Positions 33,044-43,736 of a stretch of 64,000 nt of DNA are shown in pieces; position 1 is the first letter of the stretch, and the number at the start of each line of letters is the position of its first letter. The notes beneath the pieces are model-generated. The model was not told the origin of the DNA, made no database searches, and worked only from the letters and a program-made list of their open reading frames with translations. This DNA comes from Muricea muricata (Eukaryota; Cnidaria; Anthozoa; Malacalcyonacea; Plexauridae): assembly GCA_963855995.1 (NCBI GenBank), contig OY979716.1, positions 34,975,094-35,039,093 on the forward strand. The letters run 5' to 3'. The translations under genes were made by a program, and so were the position numbers.

Positions 33044-36000
33044 TTACAGCAACCCGAACCCTATTCCTTCAACAAGAGCAGAATTTATGGACTCCTTGAA
33101 TAGGCTATAATCCTCGTGGTAGTGCACAGGTAAGGTAATACTAAGATCACAGGTCGACGCGGTAGGTCGGCACTTGCATCGTTCTAGGCAGCCATGCTTA
33201 AATTTTGCCGTGATTTTTTTGGGCAAACCAAGTGGAGGGATGTGTTCGCTTCCAGTAATGAACTTGTGCAAAATACATAGTTGGTTATCACTGCTTTCTG
33301 TAATGAAAAAAATATTTCGATATGTAACATTTAAAAGGTAACCGAACTTTTGCATATCCAATTTAGAAGATGACTTTCTATTTTACACGTTTTTTTCCTT
33401 GTATAAACTATCTTACTGTCTCTTATTTGTAGATGTATACCTCCTGACGAGTCGCACTCTAAGTCTTGTAAAAGGTCACTAAAAAACTTGAACGTGTCGA
33501 TTTCTTTCACTTTCAAGTTGATACCATCCTCGCTAAAGTCAGGGATGATTTCATCCAACAACGTGTTTGCAGAAGGACAAAATCTGGCAGCATATCTCGC
33601 CACGAAAAGCGATTCCATAACAGACCGATTTACTTTCACAGCCATCATTACATCACAGTAATTTAGACCAACTGTAAGTTGGTCTAACATCGGCAAATAA
33701 GTTGCAAAATCGTACAGAACAATTGCTCTAAGAGAAAAAAAAAGAGACAATTCAAATGAAAATAATGCATACTCGGCATTGTACTTTTATTTAAAAGAAA
33801 AAACGGGGTTTTTTTAACGTATACAACAAGATAGCTAAGACTCTTTCAAAGTTCGTTTTCGACTGCCTAAAGTCACTAATCGTATAAACGCGATTGCGAT
33901 CATCCTTTACCTTACAATATTATCAGCGTTCGATAATTTTTGTTTTGATGGAACTCCACGAAAATGGATATTTTCTAGAACGTCCATCATCACTTCATCT
34001 GACAATAAGTTTTGCAAATTTAAATTACTAGTGCATTTTTTTATCTACAAGGGAAAATAAATTACTGACTGTTGGATTTATCTACAAATCATTAATTTAA
34101 TCATCCCTAAAGAAAAGTTATTTAAATCTAAATGGTTGATATATTCTGTACAGCCAGGGTGATGTACACGTCCCGTGAGATTTTTGAACCTATACCTTGA
34201 GAATTTAAACACCTCCCTAAATCATTGCTAAGAAAATTGAATTGATGATTCAAAACTTAAAATTAATTAACAAAAAAATGTAACAGTAGTTGAATTTGAG
34301 CCTGCAGCTCAACTTCTGCGCCTAATCCCGTTAGAATTTTCCCAAAATCCCGCTTTTGGTAAACAAAGAACAACGCGTCGATGATGCATAAAGTATTAGT
34401 TGGATCTGTACAATAGCGTATGACAACTATTTATCAGGAGTATATGTCAGCAAGTTTTACTTCATGCGCTAATAATCATACCATATCAATAGCTTCTAGC
34501 AAGTTTTTATCCTTGATGTATGGATACCACTTCTCGCTGGTAATGCTTGCAACACCTTCAGACATGTATAAATATGCAACTTCAGAAAGGAAACAAGGAG
34601 CTGGCCCTCCTTGTACGATGGAAGCAGCCATCAGTTCTCCGGCTATCTTGAACTTATCGCATCCAAGAGCAGTCATATCACGAACTGGCAAGCCATTTTC
34701 AAACATTTCACGTTTAATAGTTTGAAGTACCTCTACATTAAAAGAGCAAAATAGATTGAAATTAATAACAGTGTGACTTGGTACCATACAACTGCAATCA
34801 TGGTGTCTACGCCTTTAATCACAGCGAACGCTCGTGAGTAGGTTAAATTGAAATCTATAGCCAAAATAAAAAATACACTAATAACCTGAAAAGAACTCGC
34901 GACGTGGTCCGCCGTCGTCAACGGCCGGTTCACCCACAAAGGTTATCTTAAACAGCCTTTTGTTGTTGAACCATTGCTTCTGAGAGGCTGTGAGGTAATC
35001 GTTAAAGACTTCCTTTCTTCTGACATTTATTCTGATTTTAACTTCCTCCACATTTGATGCACACTCGTTGATCAGATCTTTCATCTTTTCCATTTGATCA
35101 TTCTGAGGTATCCTCTTAGCTTCCTCACTACCATCAAAGCATTGTTCTGGAGGATCAGAATCATACTGAAAAAGTTCAGTATCTGAAACGTCGCCAATAG
35201 GATCAAATCTATTGTCAATGCACAAATTTGCATGAGTATCAATGACATCCATTGGAAATTTCCAAAAGCAAGAAGGGCAGACAGCTTCTGGTGTTTTCTT
35301 TTTGTGTTGGTCATTATCATGTATTTCAATAGCTTCTTTTACTTCCAATTGGGACACAAGCTCATCATCATCAGTCTCTGCGTCAGTAAACTCAGCAACC
35401 ATTTCAAAATCAGTCTTACTACAGAGATAAAAATATATTTTGGAATATGCTTTACCCAGATCTCTTTTGTAATCAGAAAGGCTAAACTCCTTGAGGCTTC
35501 CTGGCAATGTTATGACTTGAGAGGTGTCTGGATACAAAAGAACATACTCAGCATGTTTGCTGAATTGTTTAAAATGTTTTGAATGTTTTTCTACAGCTGC
35601 ATTCAGCAAGTTAGCAGCATTAGAACTGTTATGAATTTGTAGTGGTAGTGTCCTTCCCTTTAAACGTTTAAGCCTTGCGCCTTCTGCTTCCACAATACCG
35701 ACTTGGACTGTGACTGCCTCTGGGGTCTTTTTCTTTTTTTCTGACTGCATTTGATTAGTTCGAGTTAATCTTTTCCTTTTTTTAAACTCGTCATAATTTA
35801 ACGTTGACTTGGGCGTTGACAAAGTAGCTGATGTGGAACTGGTATTCTTTAAAGTTGTGCTTGTTGTCTGCTTTCCTACAGATATTGATTTGAAGAAAGA
35901 AAATTGAAGACTTGTGACTATATGTATATGTAGTCCTATTATAGGCCTTATGCCTAATAATGTGACGTGTTTGTCTTGCTATTATGCAGTCAACATTAGT

Positions 36001-37127
36001 GGGGGTTAATTTCAACTATAATGGGAATTATGCTGTACTAGAGTGAGCTAATATGAAATTGCATAGTTGTTACCAAACACAAGACCAACATGTACATTGT
36101 AAATATAATTCATTCTCTATTCTACGTTGGAAGGTTTTCTATTTTTAATTTTACTTTTAGAAATGTGGTAACTTCAACTAACATCTGATCCCCACCCTAC
36201 GCGACCCCAATGATTTCTTGATCCCTTAATAACACACCGTAAGGAATCTTCAAACTTTACTTAAATAAACCCTTAAAGAAAAATTGAATGAAATGTCCCA
36301 CATCAAAAGATTGAATAAGAAATGCATATACATCACCTCAAAATTAAATTGTACAATCAAATGCTAATTTTGTACCATATGGCCATGGGGGGGGGGGGGG
36401 GGGGTAAATTTAACTAGAGCAATAATTGTAGGGTGTGTGAATATTCATGTTCACCCTGACAAATTTCTTTTTAAATGTGTTCATGTATTGAGCTTGTCAA
36501 ATCAATGAATTTCAAATGAAATTTGTCGGGCAGAATGCGAATATATCAGTATTCACCCTCACCACAAATTATTGTTCTAGCTACGGTCCTGTCTGCCATT
36601 TCTGACGACATGGGAATAACTAAATGCAAAAGTCTGTTAACTTCCATCACAATGTAGATTTTTGCATTTTAGGCAGCTGGCATTAATGTGACAACTTGGT
36701 AGTTTGTACAAATAGTCTTTCGCTCTGCCATTGTGAATGTATTTTTGGGTGGTGTAGCCCCCCGCTTGTACTTCTGGAGGGGCCAAAGCCCATCTAGCCC
36801 CCCCTGTTCTGCCACCCCTGCGACACATCATTTTTGGCAAAACATCAACATGTGCAACATAAAAATCTCTCACGACACATACAGCGCTATCAAAATCTAG
36901 GGAAATTTTCCCAGATTTATGCATTCTACGTAGATCAACTTAAAAATACAAAATATAGATGTTCAAAGTGATGTTATAAATACAATGCTAGTAGGATGCT
37001 GTAAAATCTATCTTATATGCAAAATTTGTAATTTCAGCTTACCGGCAATTTGGGTTCCACAGTTGTGGCAATAATTTGCAGCATTCTTGGCTAATCTTGT
37101 TCCACATTGCTGACAAAATTGCGCCAT
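33044..37127 (-). CDS. HECT-type E3 ubiquitin ligase encoded by the transposon (6 exons, 666 aa)
   Basis: Exons on the minus strand are 37127-37043, 35875-34886, 34732-34482, 34044-33911, 33727-33441 and 33297-33044. All junctions have GT/AG and matching phase, totalling 2001 nt with no stop. Exon 1, in the right terminal repeat, encodes the same zinc ribbon as the transposase (FCQQCG...YCHNCG). Residues 228-248 are a C2HC zinc finger of UBZ type (CPSCFWKFPMDVIDTHANLC). From about residue 330 a HECT domain follows: LFKITFVGEPAVDDGGPRRE, FFSEVLQTIKREMF, GPAPCFLSEVAYLYMSEGV, ITGSEHIPPLGLPKKI and RPTASTCDLSITLP, with predicted catalytic Cys632. It resembles G2E3-like ligases. It should pass ubiquitin from an E2 to a substrate, which is unknown. 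It is convergent with the transposase, 287 bp apart. Confidence 0.88.
36387..36404 (+). repeat. G homopolymer in E3 ligase intron 1
   Basis: A run of about 18 G abutting the left end of a MITE. Its length is uncertain. Confidence 0.9.
36405..36591. mobile_element. MITE related to the hAT MITE at 8300, in E3 ligase intron 1
   Basis: CTAGAGCAATAATTGTAGGG at the left pairs with CACAAATTATTGTTCTAG at the right, and the end CTACGGTCCTG parallels GCCACGGCCCTG of the 8300-8482 element. Its left terminus seems eroded by the G run, so no target duplication can be read. Confidence 0.55.
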
Positions 37128-37185
37128 TTTGAATACAGCCCGATCGCAGGCTAACTCCCTTCTTTAAGCGGTTATATGATAAATT

Positions 37186-37635
37186 TCTACGGAGCAGGCC
37201 TATTTCTACGGAGCAGGCCTGTTTGTACGGAGCAATCTTATTTCTACGGAGCAGGCCTATTTCTACGGAGCAGGCCTGTTTCTACGGACCAGGCCTATTT
37301 CTACGGAGCAGGCCTATTTCTACGGAGCAGGCTTGTTTGTACGGAGCAATCTTATTTCTACGGAGCAGGCCTATTTCTACGGAGCAGGCCTATTTCTACG
37401 GAGCAATCTTATTTCTACGGAGCAATCTTATTTCTACGGAGCAGGCTTATTTCTACGGAGCAGGCCTGTTTGTACGGAGCAGGACTATTTCCACGGAGCA
37501 GGCTTATTTCTACGGAGCAGGGCTGTTTGTACGGAGCAATCTTATTTCTACGGAGCAATCTTATTTCTACGGAGCAGGCGTATTTGTACGGAGCAGGCGT
37601 ATTTGTACGGAGCAGGCCTGTTTCTACGGAGCAAA
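37186..37635 (-). repeat. 19-bp tandem repeat array in the right terminal inverted repeat
   Basis: About 23 copies of the complement of GCTCCGTAGAAATAGGCCT, the mirror of 29637-30140. The two arrays differ in copy number and in the order of variant units, so they have rearranged since they were identical. The array lies about 60 bp upstream of the E3 ligase start codon. Confidence 0.95.
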
Positions 37636-37788
37636 AATGCTTCCACGTGGTGCAGGCTTACTTCTACGAAGAATGTGCGTGTTAATAAAAGAGTGAAGCC
37701 GTGTCCCTTGTGGACCACCGTACGAAAGGCCGTTACGACAAAATCATACGAAAAGTGATGAAGTGAGCCCTCTGTGTAGTACTCTGTG

Positions 37789-38579
37789 CACTCGCCACTA
37801 ACTAAGAGCATGCAACTACATTTTCGGAATTACATGAAGTACTTGAATAGGTTGTTGTCATAGCAACACGGCAATTGTTATTCTTTCTGTATATCTTTGC
37901 AAAATGACAAAATATCAGTTTAATCCTTGTTTTATTGACAATTTTTTTAAATGGCACAACATTTGTCATCAGTATGTTATTACGCCTAATGTAAGCTTAA
38001 ATTTGGTATAAAATACGACCTATTAATTACATTAGTAATAAAAAAACAGTCTTGCATTTACAAAACATAAACTTATTCTAGAATTTAAACAGTGAATAGG
38101 CCTGGATAAGTACGGCTAGGGCCGGCCTTTATAAAGCATTAAAACAAAAGTATAAATACGCATTATCAACAAACTTGCCTTGTGTTTCACGCCACAGTCA
38201 ATTCTTGGCGCCTCTTTGTATTTTCTATGAATTAATCCTGAGATCAGAAATGACCACCCTTCGTTGGTTGTGAAAGTTGCCAAATCTTTTTGCAAAAATT
38301 CGAAATATAAGTGCAAAAAGCAAATTTAGATATTTGCTGTCAGTTGAATACGTGATTAATCAACAAACAATAAATTTTAAATCTGGCCAATCAGTGTTAG
38401 CTATTCATGATAGTCCGCCATATTGTTAAGATCAGTGTGAGCATGACGTCATGACTTACCAAAAAAAATCTCATCCCCATCGCCCATGAACAGCCACTTT
38501 GAACTTCGCTAGTGCAAAATTAGTAACCCTCGCCCCGAGCTTACGCCCAGAACGGCGCTTTGCGCCGTTGGCTCGGGGA
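37789..38579 (+). repeat. Repeat A, copy 2, right fragment
   Basis: Continues the repeat interrupted at 26810. CTCGCCACTAACTAAGAGCA and the rest through TTGGCTCGGGGA are the reverse complement of 121-915. Immediately after it the EGF intron resumes (AAAAGAAGAAATTCTTAACC), matching 23290 and 25385. Confidence 0.75.
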
Positions 38580-38748
38580 CAAAAGAAGAAATTCTTAACC
38601 ATTTTTAGTCAAGTCAAAAAAAGAAGAGTAAGGAATGCGATATTTTGTCAATTCGTTATCAACATCCAAACTATCAAATCAAAACTGGAGGAAAATACGG
38701 GACCTGCCGATCAACACTACTGGAAAAACGTAATTAAATATTACATAC

Positions 38749-38877
38749 CAACACATTGTGTTCCATTGAAGAAGGTAAACCCTTTCAAGCACCTGCATTT
38801 ACAAGAACCATTGGTATTCATGCACGTTTTTTTGTCTGTACAGTTGCAGTAGGGGAACGAGTCGCATTCATTCACGT
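38749..38877 (-). CDS. EGF-like calcium-binding exon, copy C
   Basis: Same 129-bp phase 1-1 exon as copies A and B: DVNECDSFPYCNCTDKKTC, MNTNGSCKCRCLKGFTFF, NGTQCVG, open. A 9-bp duplication at the acceptor (ACGTGATAG then ACGTGAATG) creates two candidate AG acceptors. The exon can therefore start at 38877, or at 38886 with an extra DVI. Confidence 0.8.
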
Positions 38878-39989
38878 CTATCACGTCTACAGAGAACGTG
38901 AAATAACAATTTCAAAAGTCATTGGTACTTTAAAATTCCAATTTCCAACTTCTTGCATACAAACTTTAATATTGTAGGCGCATTGATTGGACATTGGAGC
39001 GTTTCGATCAGCTAAAAGACGAAAAGTTCAACTGAGAACTGTTTAATGCAACATCATATTATACAGAATATTGATTACTACAGAAACGATTTACGCACAC
39101 GTTAATTTGTTTTCACGAAACGAACGATTTTTGTGAAAACATATAAACAATTAAGTGCGTAAATACCGTTCAACTGTACCGGCTTGAGCGAGCCCAAATG
39201 CAATATAATGAAATTCAGTGCGCGTTTCGCTTTGTATTCAGTTAAGCTTCGCTTGCGATTGGTTATTGTTTCGCGCTTGACAAAGTCACAGTTTTCATTG
39301 GCTAGAGGAGAATTATTTGTTATTCACGTGCATCACTCATTTGCATGCTCTAAATCATGCACCTTGGAACGAGTCTGGCGTATATCTGACATGATGACAA
39401 CCTAATTGTGCCGCATGCAGGATGCATGTCTGGTTTTGCCAAAACCAAGACATTATAAACCGTAATCTGATCAGAACGTTTCCTCATTAACTTCATTTTA
39501 TTAATAGCTTACAGCTTAATAAAATTGGCTAAACTGTGTCGAAAACAATACGGACTTTTATGAAGAATGCATTCGTAAACAGTCAGCTGTTTGGACTCGG
39601 AAAATAAAGCGTTGTTGTTGCTATGCTTTTCTCTCGAAAATATGTGGTTTTCTTCAAAAAAAATTGTGTGTCGAAAATATGTGGTTTTCTTGAAAAAAAA
39701 TTGTGTGTAATTTTTGTGTGTTGATCGTTGTAGTTTCTCACAACTAAAAAACCATGACAAAGTTTGTTTGATTTTTGCATACTAATATCGGACTTGCAGG
39801 TGTTTATAATAGCCGCATAGTCTTCAAAGCAACTCGCAAAAAGGAAATTCAACCTCAATACAAAAATCCGTCACCTGCATTTGGTAAAAAAGTTACTGAG
39901 TTCGATTTGAAGAAATTAGAAGGTGGTTTAAAATCAACAATCTTATGTGATTATTTTCAAGGCCTTTTAAAATCTAATCGCCATCAACC

Positions 39990-40889
39990 ATGGGTTACAA
40001 TGAGTATTTGGAAGGTCTACCTTCAAAGAGAGTTTATATTGATGCAAATTTGCATGTCTCTCAACTTTACAATAACAATATTAGAGAATCAGTACTAAAT
40101 GAAATCACTGTTCCAGACTTCTCTGAAGTATGCAAGCACCTACCATCTCAAGATTATGCACCATTTGTTCAAAACTATCTAGTATATACTACAAAAGAGC
40201 AGATGGTTGAGTTAGAACGTAATACAAGAGGCCAATCAGATTGTACACTTTGGTTTGAAGAAAGGAGGTCCCGTTTGACCGCCTCCAATTTTGGTTCAGT
40301 TATTAAACGAAAGAAAAATATATTTCCAAAATCCCACTTACAAAAAGTGCTTTCCTCAGCAACAAGTCAGTCCAAGACACCAGAATCATGTTTGTGGGGT
40401 AAAACTAATGAGCAAGTTGCTATAGCAAAATATTTGGAGCAGTTAAAATCTGATGAAAAATCTGTGACTGCTTGCACACAGTGTGGATTATTTAAAAACA
40501 CTGAAACTCCTTGGCTTGGAGCCAGTCCAGACTGTCTGCTACATGACCCTGATGAAGAAATGCCATTGGGGTTAGGTGAAGTTAAGTGCCCATCATCTAA
40601 GAAAGACATCACAATTTCTGAAGCATGTCAGGATCCATCTTTTTTCCTAGCTGCACCGAGCAACAAACAGAGCAAACCCACTTTAAAGCATCATCATAAC
40701 TACTACTTCCAGGTACAAGGCCTGATAGCAGCATGCAAAGTGAAGTGGGCGGACTTTATAGTATACACTAAGCAAGAAACATTTAGTGAAAGAATTTACT
40801 TTAACACTGAATTGTGGTATAAAACAATGCTACCAGAATTAATTTCATTCTATTTTACATACTTATATCCAGAATTAACAAAACTGTAA
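39990..40889 (+). CDS. YqaJ-like PD-(D/E)XK nuclease of the ISL2EU element
   Basis: 299 residues from the first Met of the conserved block. Motifs in order are LWFEERRSRLTASNFG (residues 88-102), CLWGKTNEQ with Glu141, PWLGASPDCLLH with Asp181, LGLGEVKCPSS with Glu197 and Lys199, and HHNYYFQVQGLIA with Gln241/243. These are the core residues of the YqaJ/lambda-exonuclease-type fold, which digests DNA from ends. ISL2EU proteins often carry more sequence N-terminally. An overlapping frame at 39775-40050 (QPQYKNPSPAFGKKVTEFDL) may be that part, displaced by a frameshift or intron. The product's role in transposition is not established. Confidence 0.82.
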   Translation: MGYNEYLEGLPSKRVYIDANLHVSQLYNNNIRESVLNEITVPDFSEVCKHLPSQDYAPFVQNYLVYTTKEQMVELERNTRGQSDCTLWFEERRSRLTASNFGSVIKRKKNIFPKSHLQKVLSSATSQSKTPESCLWGKTNEQVAIAKYLEQLKSDEKSVTACTQCGLFKNTETPWLGASPDCLLHDPDEEMPLGLGEVKCPSSKKDITISEACQDPSFFLAAPSNKQSKPTLKHHHNYYFQVQGLIAACKVKWADFIVYTKQETFSERIYFNTELWYKTMLPELISFYFTYLYPELTKL

Positions 40890-40901
40890 AAATACAAAAA
40901 A

Positions 40902-42269
40902 TTAAGTCTTACATTCTATTTCACTATTTGCATTGATTAAGGAGGGATAAAACAATGTGAGGTAGGAACAAATTACCCAAATTTTATTAAGGTCTGATGA
41001 CATTTTTAATGGTAAAACATTGCTTAGTATTTTATAACTTTTTATTCGTTGTATCGCTCTTTCCACATGTACCCTGAGTGATGCTATCTTCCTTGTTTTA
41101 ACTTCATCCTGAAGTGATAATTGTGGTGCACCATCCAAGAATGGTGGTATATTTAGCCCAACACCAGGAGGCATCTCATTTTCTATATCAAACCCTCTGT
41201 CTGCCATAACTTGATCTCCAGACTCAAGTAAATTTAGAATACTGCAATCTTTGGTAATCTGTTTATCACTAGAACGCCCCGCATAAAGCTCTGACACAAA
41301 TGTAGGATAACCTGCTGGGGAAATGCCCAATAGTCTTTTAGCAGTGTTATGATTGTTTTATGCTGAGTATGTAGCTGACTGGCTTCGAAATGAAGTTGGC
41401 TCTACAATAAATATCTCAGTACAGTCAATTATTACTCTTGTATCTGGATAAGTATTTTTAAAAGATTCTGGCATGGTTTTTTGTATATATTCCTGTGATG
41501 CCCAGATTGGAATTGCCCTTAGTCTGTGGTATAGGAACTCCAACCAAGTGACCCCAATGCGAGAAACTTGCGTCTCTGAAATACTAAATCTAAAAGCTAA
41601 GTCTGGCCCCATTAGCCCACATCGTAAGCGAACAAGTATCATAAAAAGTTCTTGCTCTGGTGACATTGAACGTGTTCCTCGCACTTTTTGCTGTGTTTCT
41701 AGGGAGTATTCTGTGTTGCTATTTGAACCAGCATCGTTTAAAAATTGACAAGCAGGTTGGAGGTAGTCAAAGAATGCTTTGAATGTTTGATAATTTTGAA
41801 AGCCAGTATAAAATTTAAAGGTTGTGTTACTGGCAAGCACATGTTCAATTTGTAGTACAGATTGTGTATACCTGCAAGTCAACTCTTCACATTTCCCTTT
41901 TAATGCAATATTTTCTGCCCTAAGTGTAGCTTGCTCATCATTTGACTCCTGTAATGTGGTTTCTTGTTGCTCAAACTTGGTCAGGTCTTGAACATCAGAA
42001 ATTGTATTGCAGTCAGGAGTAATATCATTTCTGCCTACATTGCTGTTAAAAGTTTGCCTCCCTGAACAGTTTAGTACAGTGGGTAGCGCACCAAATGACT
42101 TTTTCCCACCAGGAAAGTGCAAAGAACAAACTTTATGACTTTTTAAAGGTTGTTTATCAATGCCTAATAAATTCAGCCACGTTTCTTTTATATCCAAATC
42201 TTTCGGGCATTGGTGAAAGGACAATTCAGGATTGTTCAAGCTGTTGCTTTTACAAAAGGCACACAGCAA
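40902..42269 (-). pseudogene. THAP-domain DDE transposase of the ISL2EU element, one nonsense codon
   Basis: A single minus-strand frame of 456 codons is broken only by a TAA at about 41358. N-terminal THAP zinc finger: CAFCKSNSLNNPELSFHQCP to SHKVCSLHF (C-x2-C ... C-x2-H). A coiled-coil stretch follows (NDEQATLRAENIALKGKCEE), then helix-turn-helix (DLAFRFSISETQVSRIGVTW) and the DDE_Tnp_4 core with VIIDCTEIF, VMADRGFD and RVHVERAIQRIKSY supplying Asp, Asp, Glu. The stop falls between ATYSA and NNHNTAK, where the family usually has Tyr. The initiating Met is also missing: the frame opens after a TAA 30 bp upstream with no ATG before the first zinc Cys. The copy is inactive or relies on an unseen upstream exon. 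Confidence 0.82.
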
Positions 42270-42629
42270 GTCGTCCCTCCATGAATTTTGCTTTTACTAT
42301 GGTCTTCTTGTCTTGTATTGTCCATTTGTTTACAAAAAATACATTTGCAAAACGTTGGAAAAAATAGTCGCCGAAGGAACAGTATTTGTTTACATTTTTG
42401 TGGAAATTTTAACTTGCCAAGAACAGTAAATAGCCCTTAAAAGTGCTTTTGACAACAGTGAAAATATTTTGAACAACAAAGCTCGTTTTGAGATATAAAC
42501 ATTTCGCGCCAAAACAGCCTCAATGTTTTGGTTTGTGAAAAGAACGTTTGATCAAGCATGTGTTGTTTTAGGCCGATCAAGTATACAAGCAACTTCGCTT
42601 CTCAAGCCGCTAAAAACCACGCGATCGCT
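42270..42629. other. 5' flank of the ISL2EU transposase
   Basis: No gene recognised. It should contain the transposase promoter on the minus strand. Confidence 0.35.
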
Positions 42630-42832
42630 CAGTGGCGGATCTAGGGTAAGTCAAAATAAATTACCACAGCTCATTCTAGGATATATTTACATTTTAAAAT
42701 ATTTTCAAAGCAACTTCATTGGTTAGATTTTATTCTTTTGAAATTCATAACCTATGACATTGTTATAAAGTTATTTTGAATTTAAAATGGAGCTGCAATA
42801 ATTTATTTTGACTTACCCTGGATCCGCCACTA
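42630..42832. mobile_element. hAT-type MITE with 8-bp target-site duplication
   Basis: The 203-bp element begins CAGTGGCGGATCTAGGGTAA and ends with TTACCCTGGATCCGCCACTA. It is flanked by perfect 8-bp repeats CGATCGCT (42622-42629, 42833-42840). The arms pair for about 35 bp and the interior is non-coding. Confidence 0.9.
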
Positions 42833-42840
42833 CGATCGCT

Positions 42841-43736
42841 GTGTTTGTTTAAGCAAACGATGAGCCATAAAATTCCTATTATCCTAGAAGTAATTTAACG
42901 AGGTACTCACCTTTATGCTATGAAAAACAGCAAAATTTGTGCCTGACTCCTTCGAAAATTGGTCATTCCTCATTTCGAGAATCCCGTACGGCATGTTGAA
43001 TATTTCACAATCAATAGCTTGTATAAACCAAAAACTTCGCACAAATATAGAACAAGACGTACAGATTTCTTGAACATTTAAATTGAGTTGAACAATGATT
43101 TGTATTTTCCATAAACTTGAATTAATGAAGCTCCCCGTGCTTGAAAAAATTCGGTCGCCATGTTTAGCAAAATTCTGTTCGGTAACTAAACTACCCTAGC
43201 TTTGCAATTCCGCAATTGGCCTATTGCCGGTGCTAGTTATGAGATTACTTCGGCTAACGTTCTTGAATCTCTTACATAGGAAACATTAGAAGTGAGACGA
43301 AAACGGAATAAAGCAATCTTAATGTAAAGAATCCTGAATAATAAAGTAGGATAGAGTTTGTGGGAATCGTTCCTCAGGATCAGTGATCTAGAGCTAAACT
43401 ATAATCTCAGAAACTCCCAAATCCTAATTTAAATAGCTTTAAATTTAGCGGAGCGAAACTTTGAATTAGTTTCCCAGTATAAGCAAAAATAGCCTAATCT
43501 CAGTATACCATCAAAATGATTATTAATTAATTGCCTTGGTGCATAACTAACTTACTTTTTGTAATTTTGTATATAGCTTGTGAATATTCCTGTAAATATC
43601 TTTGAATTATTAATATGTGTTCCGACGCCTCTCATGGAAACCAGCTAGCAGCTGATGAGGCTAACGTCCCATTTTTCTTTTGTTTTTAAATAAAAGTGTC
43701 CGTTACGCAAAAACTGGCCATCTTTTCTGAGTATAA
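42841..43736. other. Stretch without recognised gene
   Basis: Contains the presumed right end of the ISL2EU element. I see no exon or clear terminal repeat. Confidence 0.35.

Larger units (their letters stand above)
29546..37722. mobile_element. IS3EU-like DNA transposon, 8177 bp, apparently intact
   Basis: The element starts TACGGTGGCCCACAAGGGAC and ends with the complement of TACGGTGGTCCACAAGGGAC. It is bordered by a perfect 6-bp direct repeat CGAAAG (29540-29545 and 37723-37728). Terminal inverted repeats run about 29546-30292 and 37036-37722 and include a 19-bp tandem array and a coding first exon. Two convergent genes fill the interior: a DDE integrase-type transposase (plus) and a HECT-type E3 ligase (minus), both free of stops. 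The TAC..GTA termini, 6-bp duplication and IS3/retrovirus-like integrase fold match what I remember of the IS3EU superfamily. The superfamily name is recall, not a search result. Confidence 0.9.
26811..37788. mobile_element. Outer DNA transposon with hairpin-bearing terminal inverted repeats, split by the IS3EU-like element
   Basis: The left end CACAGAGTACTACACAGAGG (26811) and right end CCTCTGTGTAGTACTCTGTG (37788) are exact inverted repeats. Both continue inward through imperfect repeats of about 150 bp that reach the same CAAAATGGC / GCCATTTT motif (26952 and 29475). Removing the 8.2 kb insert and one CGAAAG leaves about 2.8 kb. The element interrupts repeat A between 26810 and 37789; flanks CCTTCGCC and CACTCGCC suggest a decayed duplication of about 8 bp. 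Inside is a decayed minus-strand gene (28794-29336). I cannot place the family. Confidence 0.75.
39829..43500. mobile_element. ISL2EU-type transposon (YqaJ nuclease plus THAP/DDE transposase)
   Basis: Two convergent genes, a YqaJ-like nuclease (plus) and a THAP-DDE_Tnp_4 transposase (minus), end 12 bp apart. This pairing is characteristic of ISL2EU elements as I know them. The left limit is inferred from where EGF-unit sequence (CGCATAGTCTTCA) stops matching its copy at 26328. The right limit is only a guess, and I did not find terminal inverted repeats. Confidence 0.65.

Noticed and set aside
36637..36924. 95-residue minus-strand frame in intron 1 of the HECT gene
   Set aside because: The HECT exons on either side already splice in phase without it. 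Its Gly/Pro-rich stretch looks like repeat-derived sequence.
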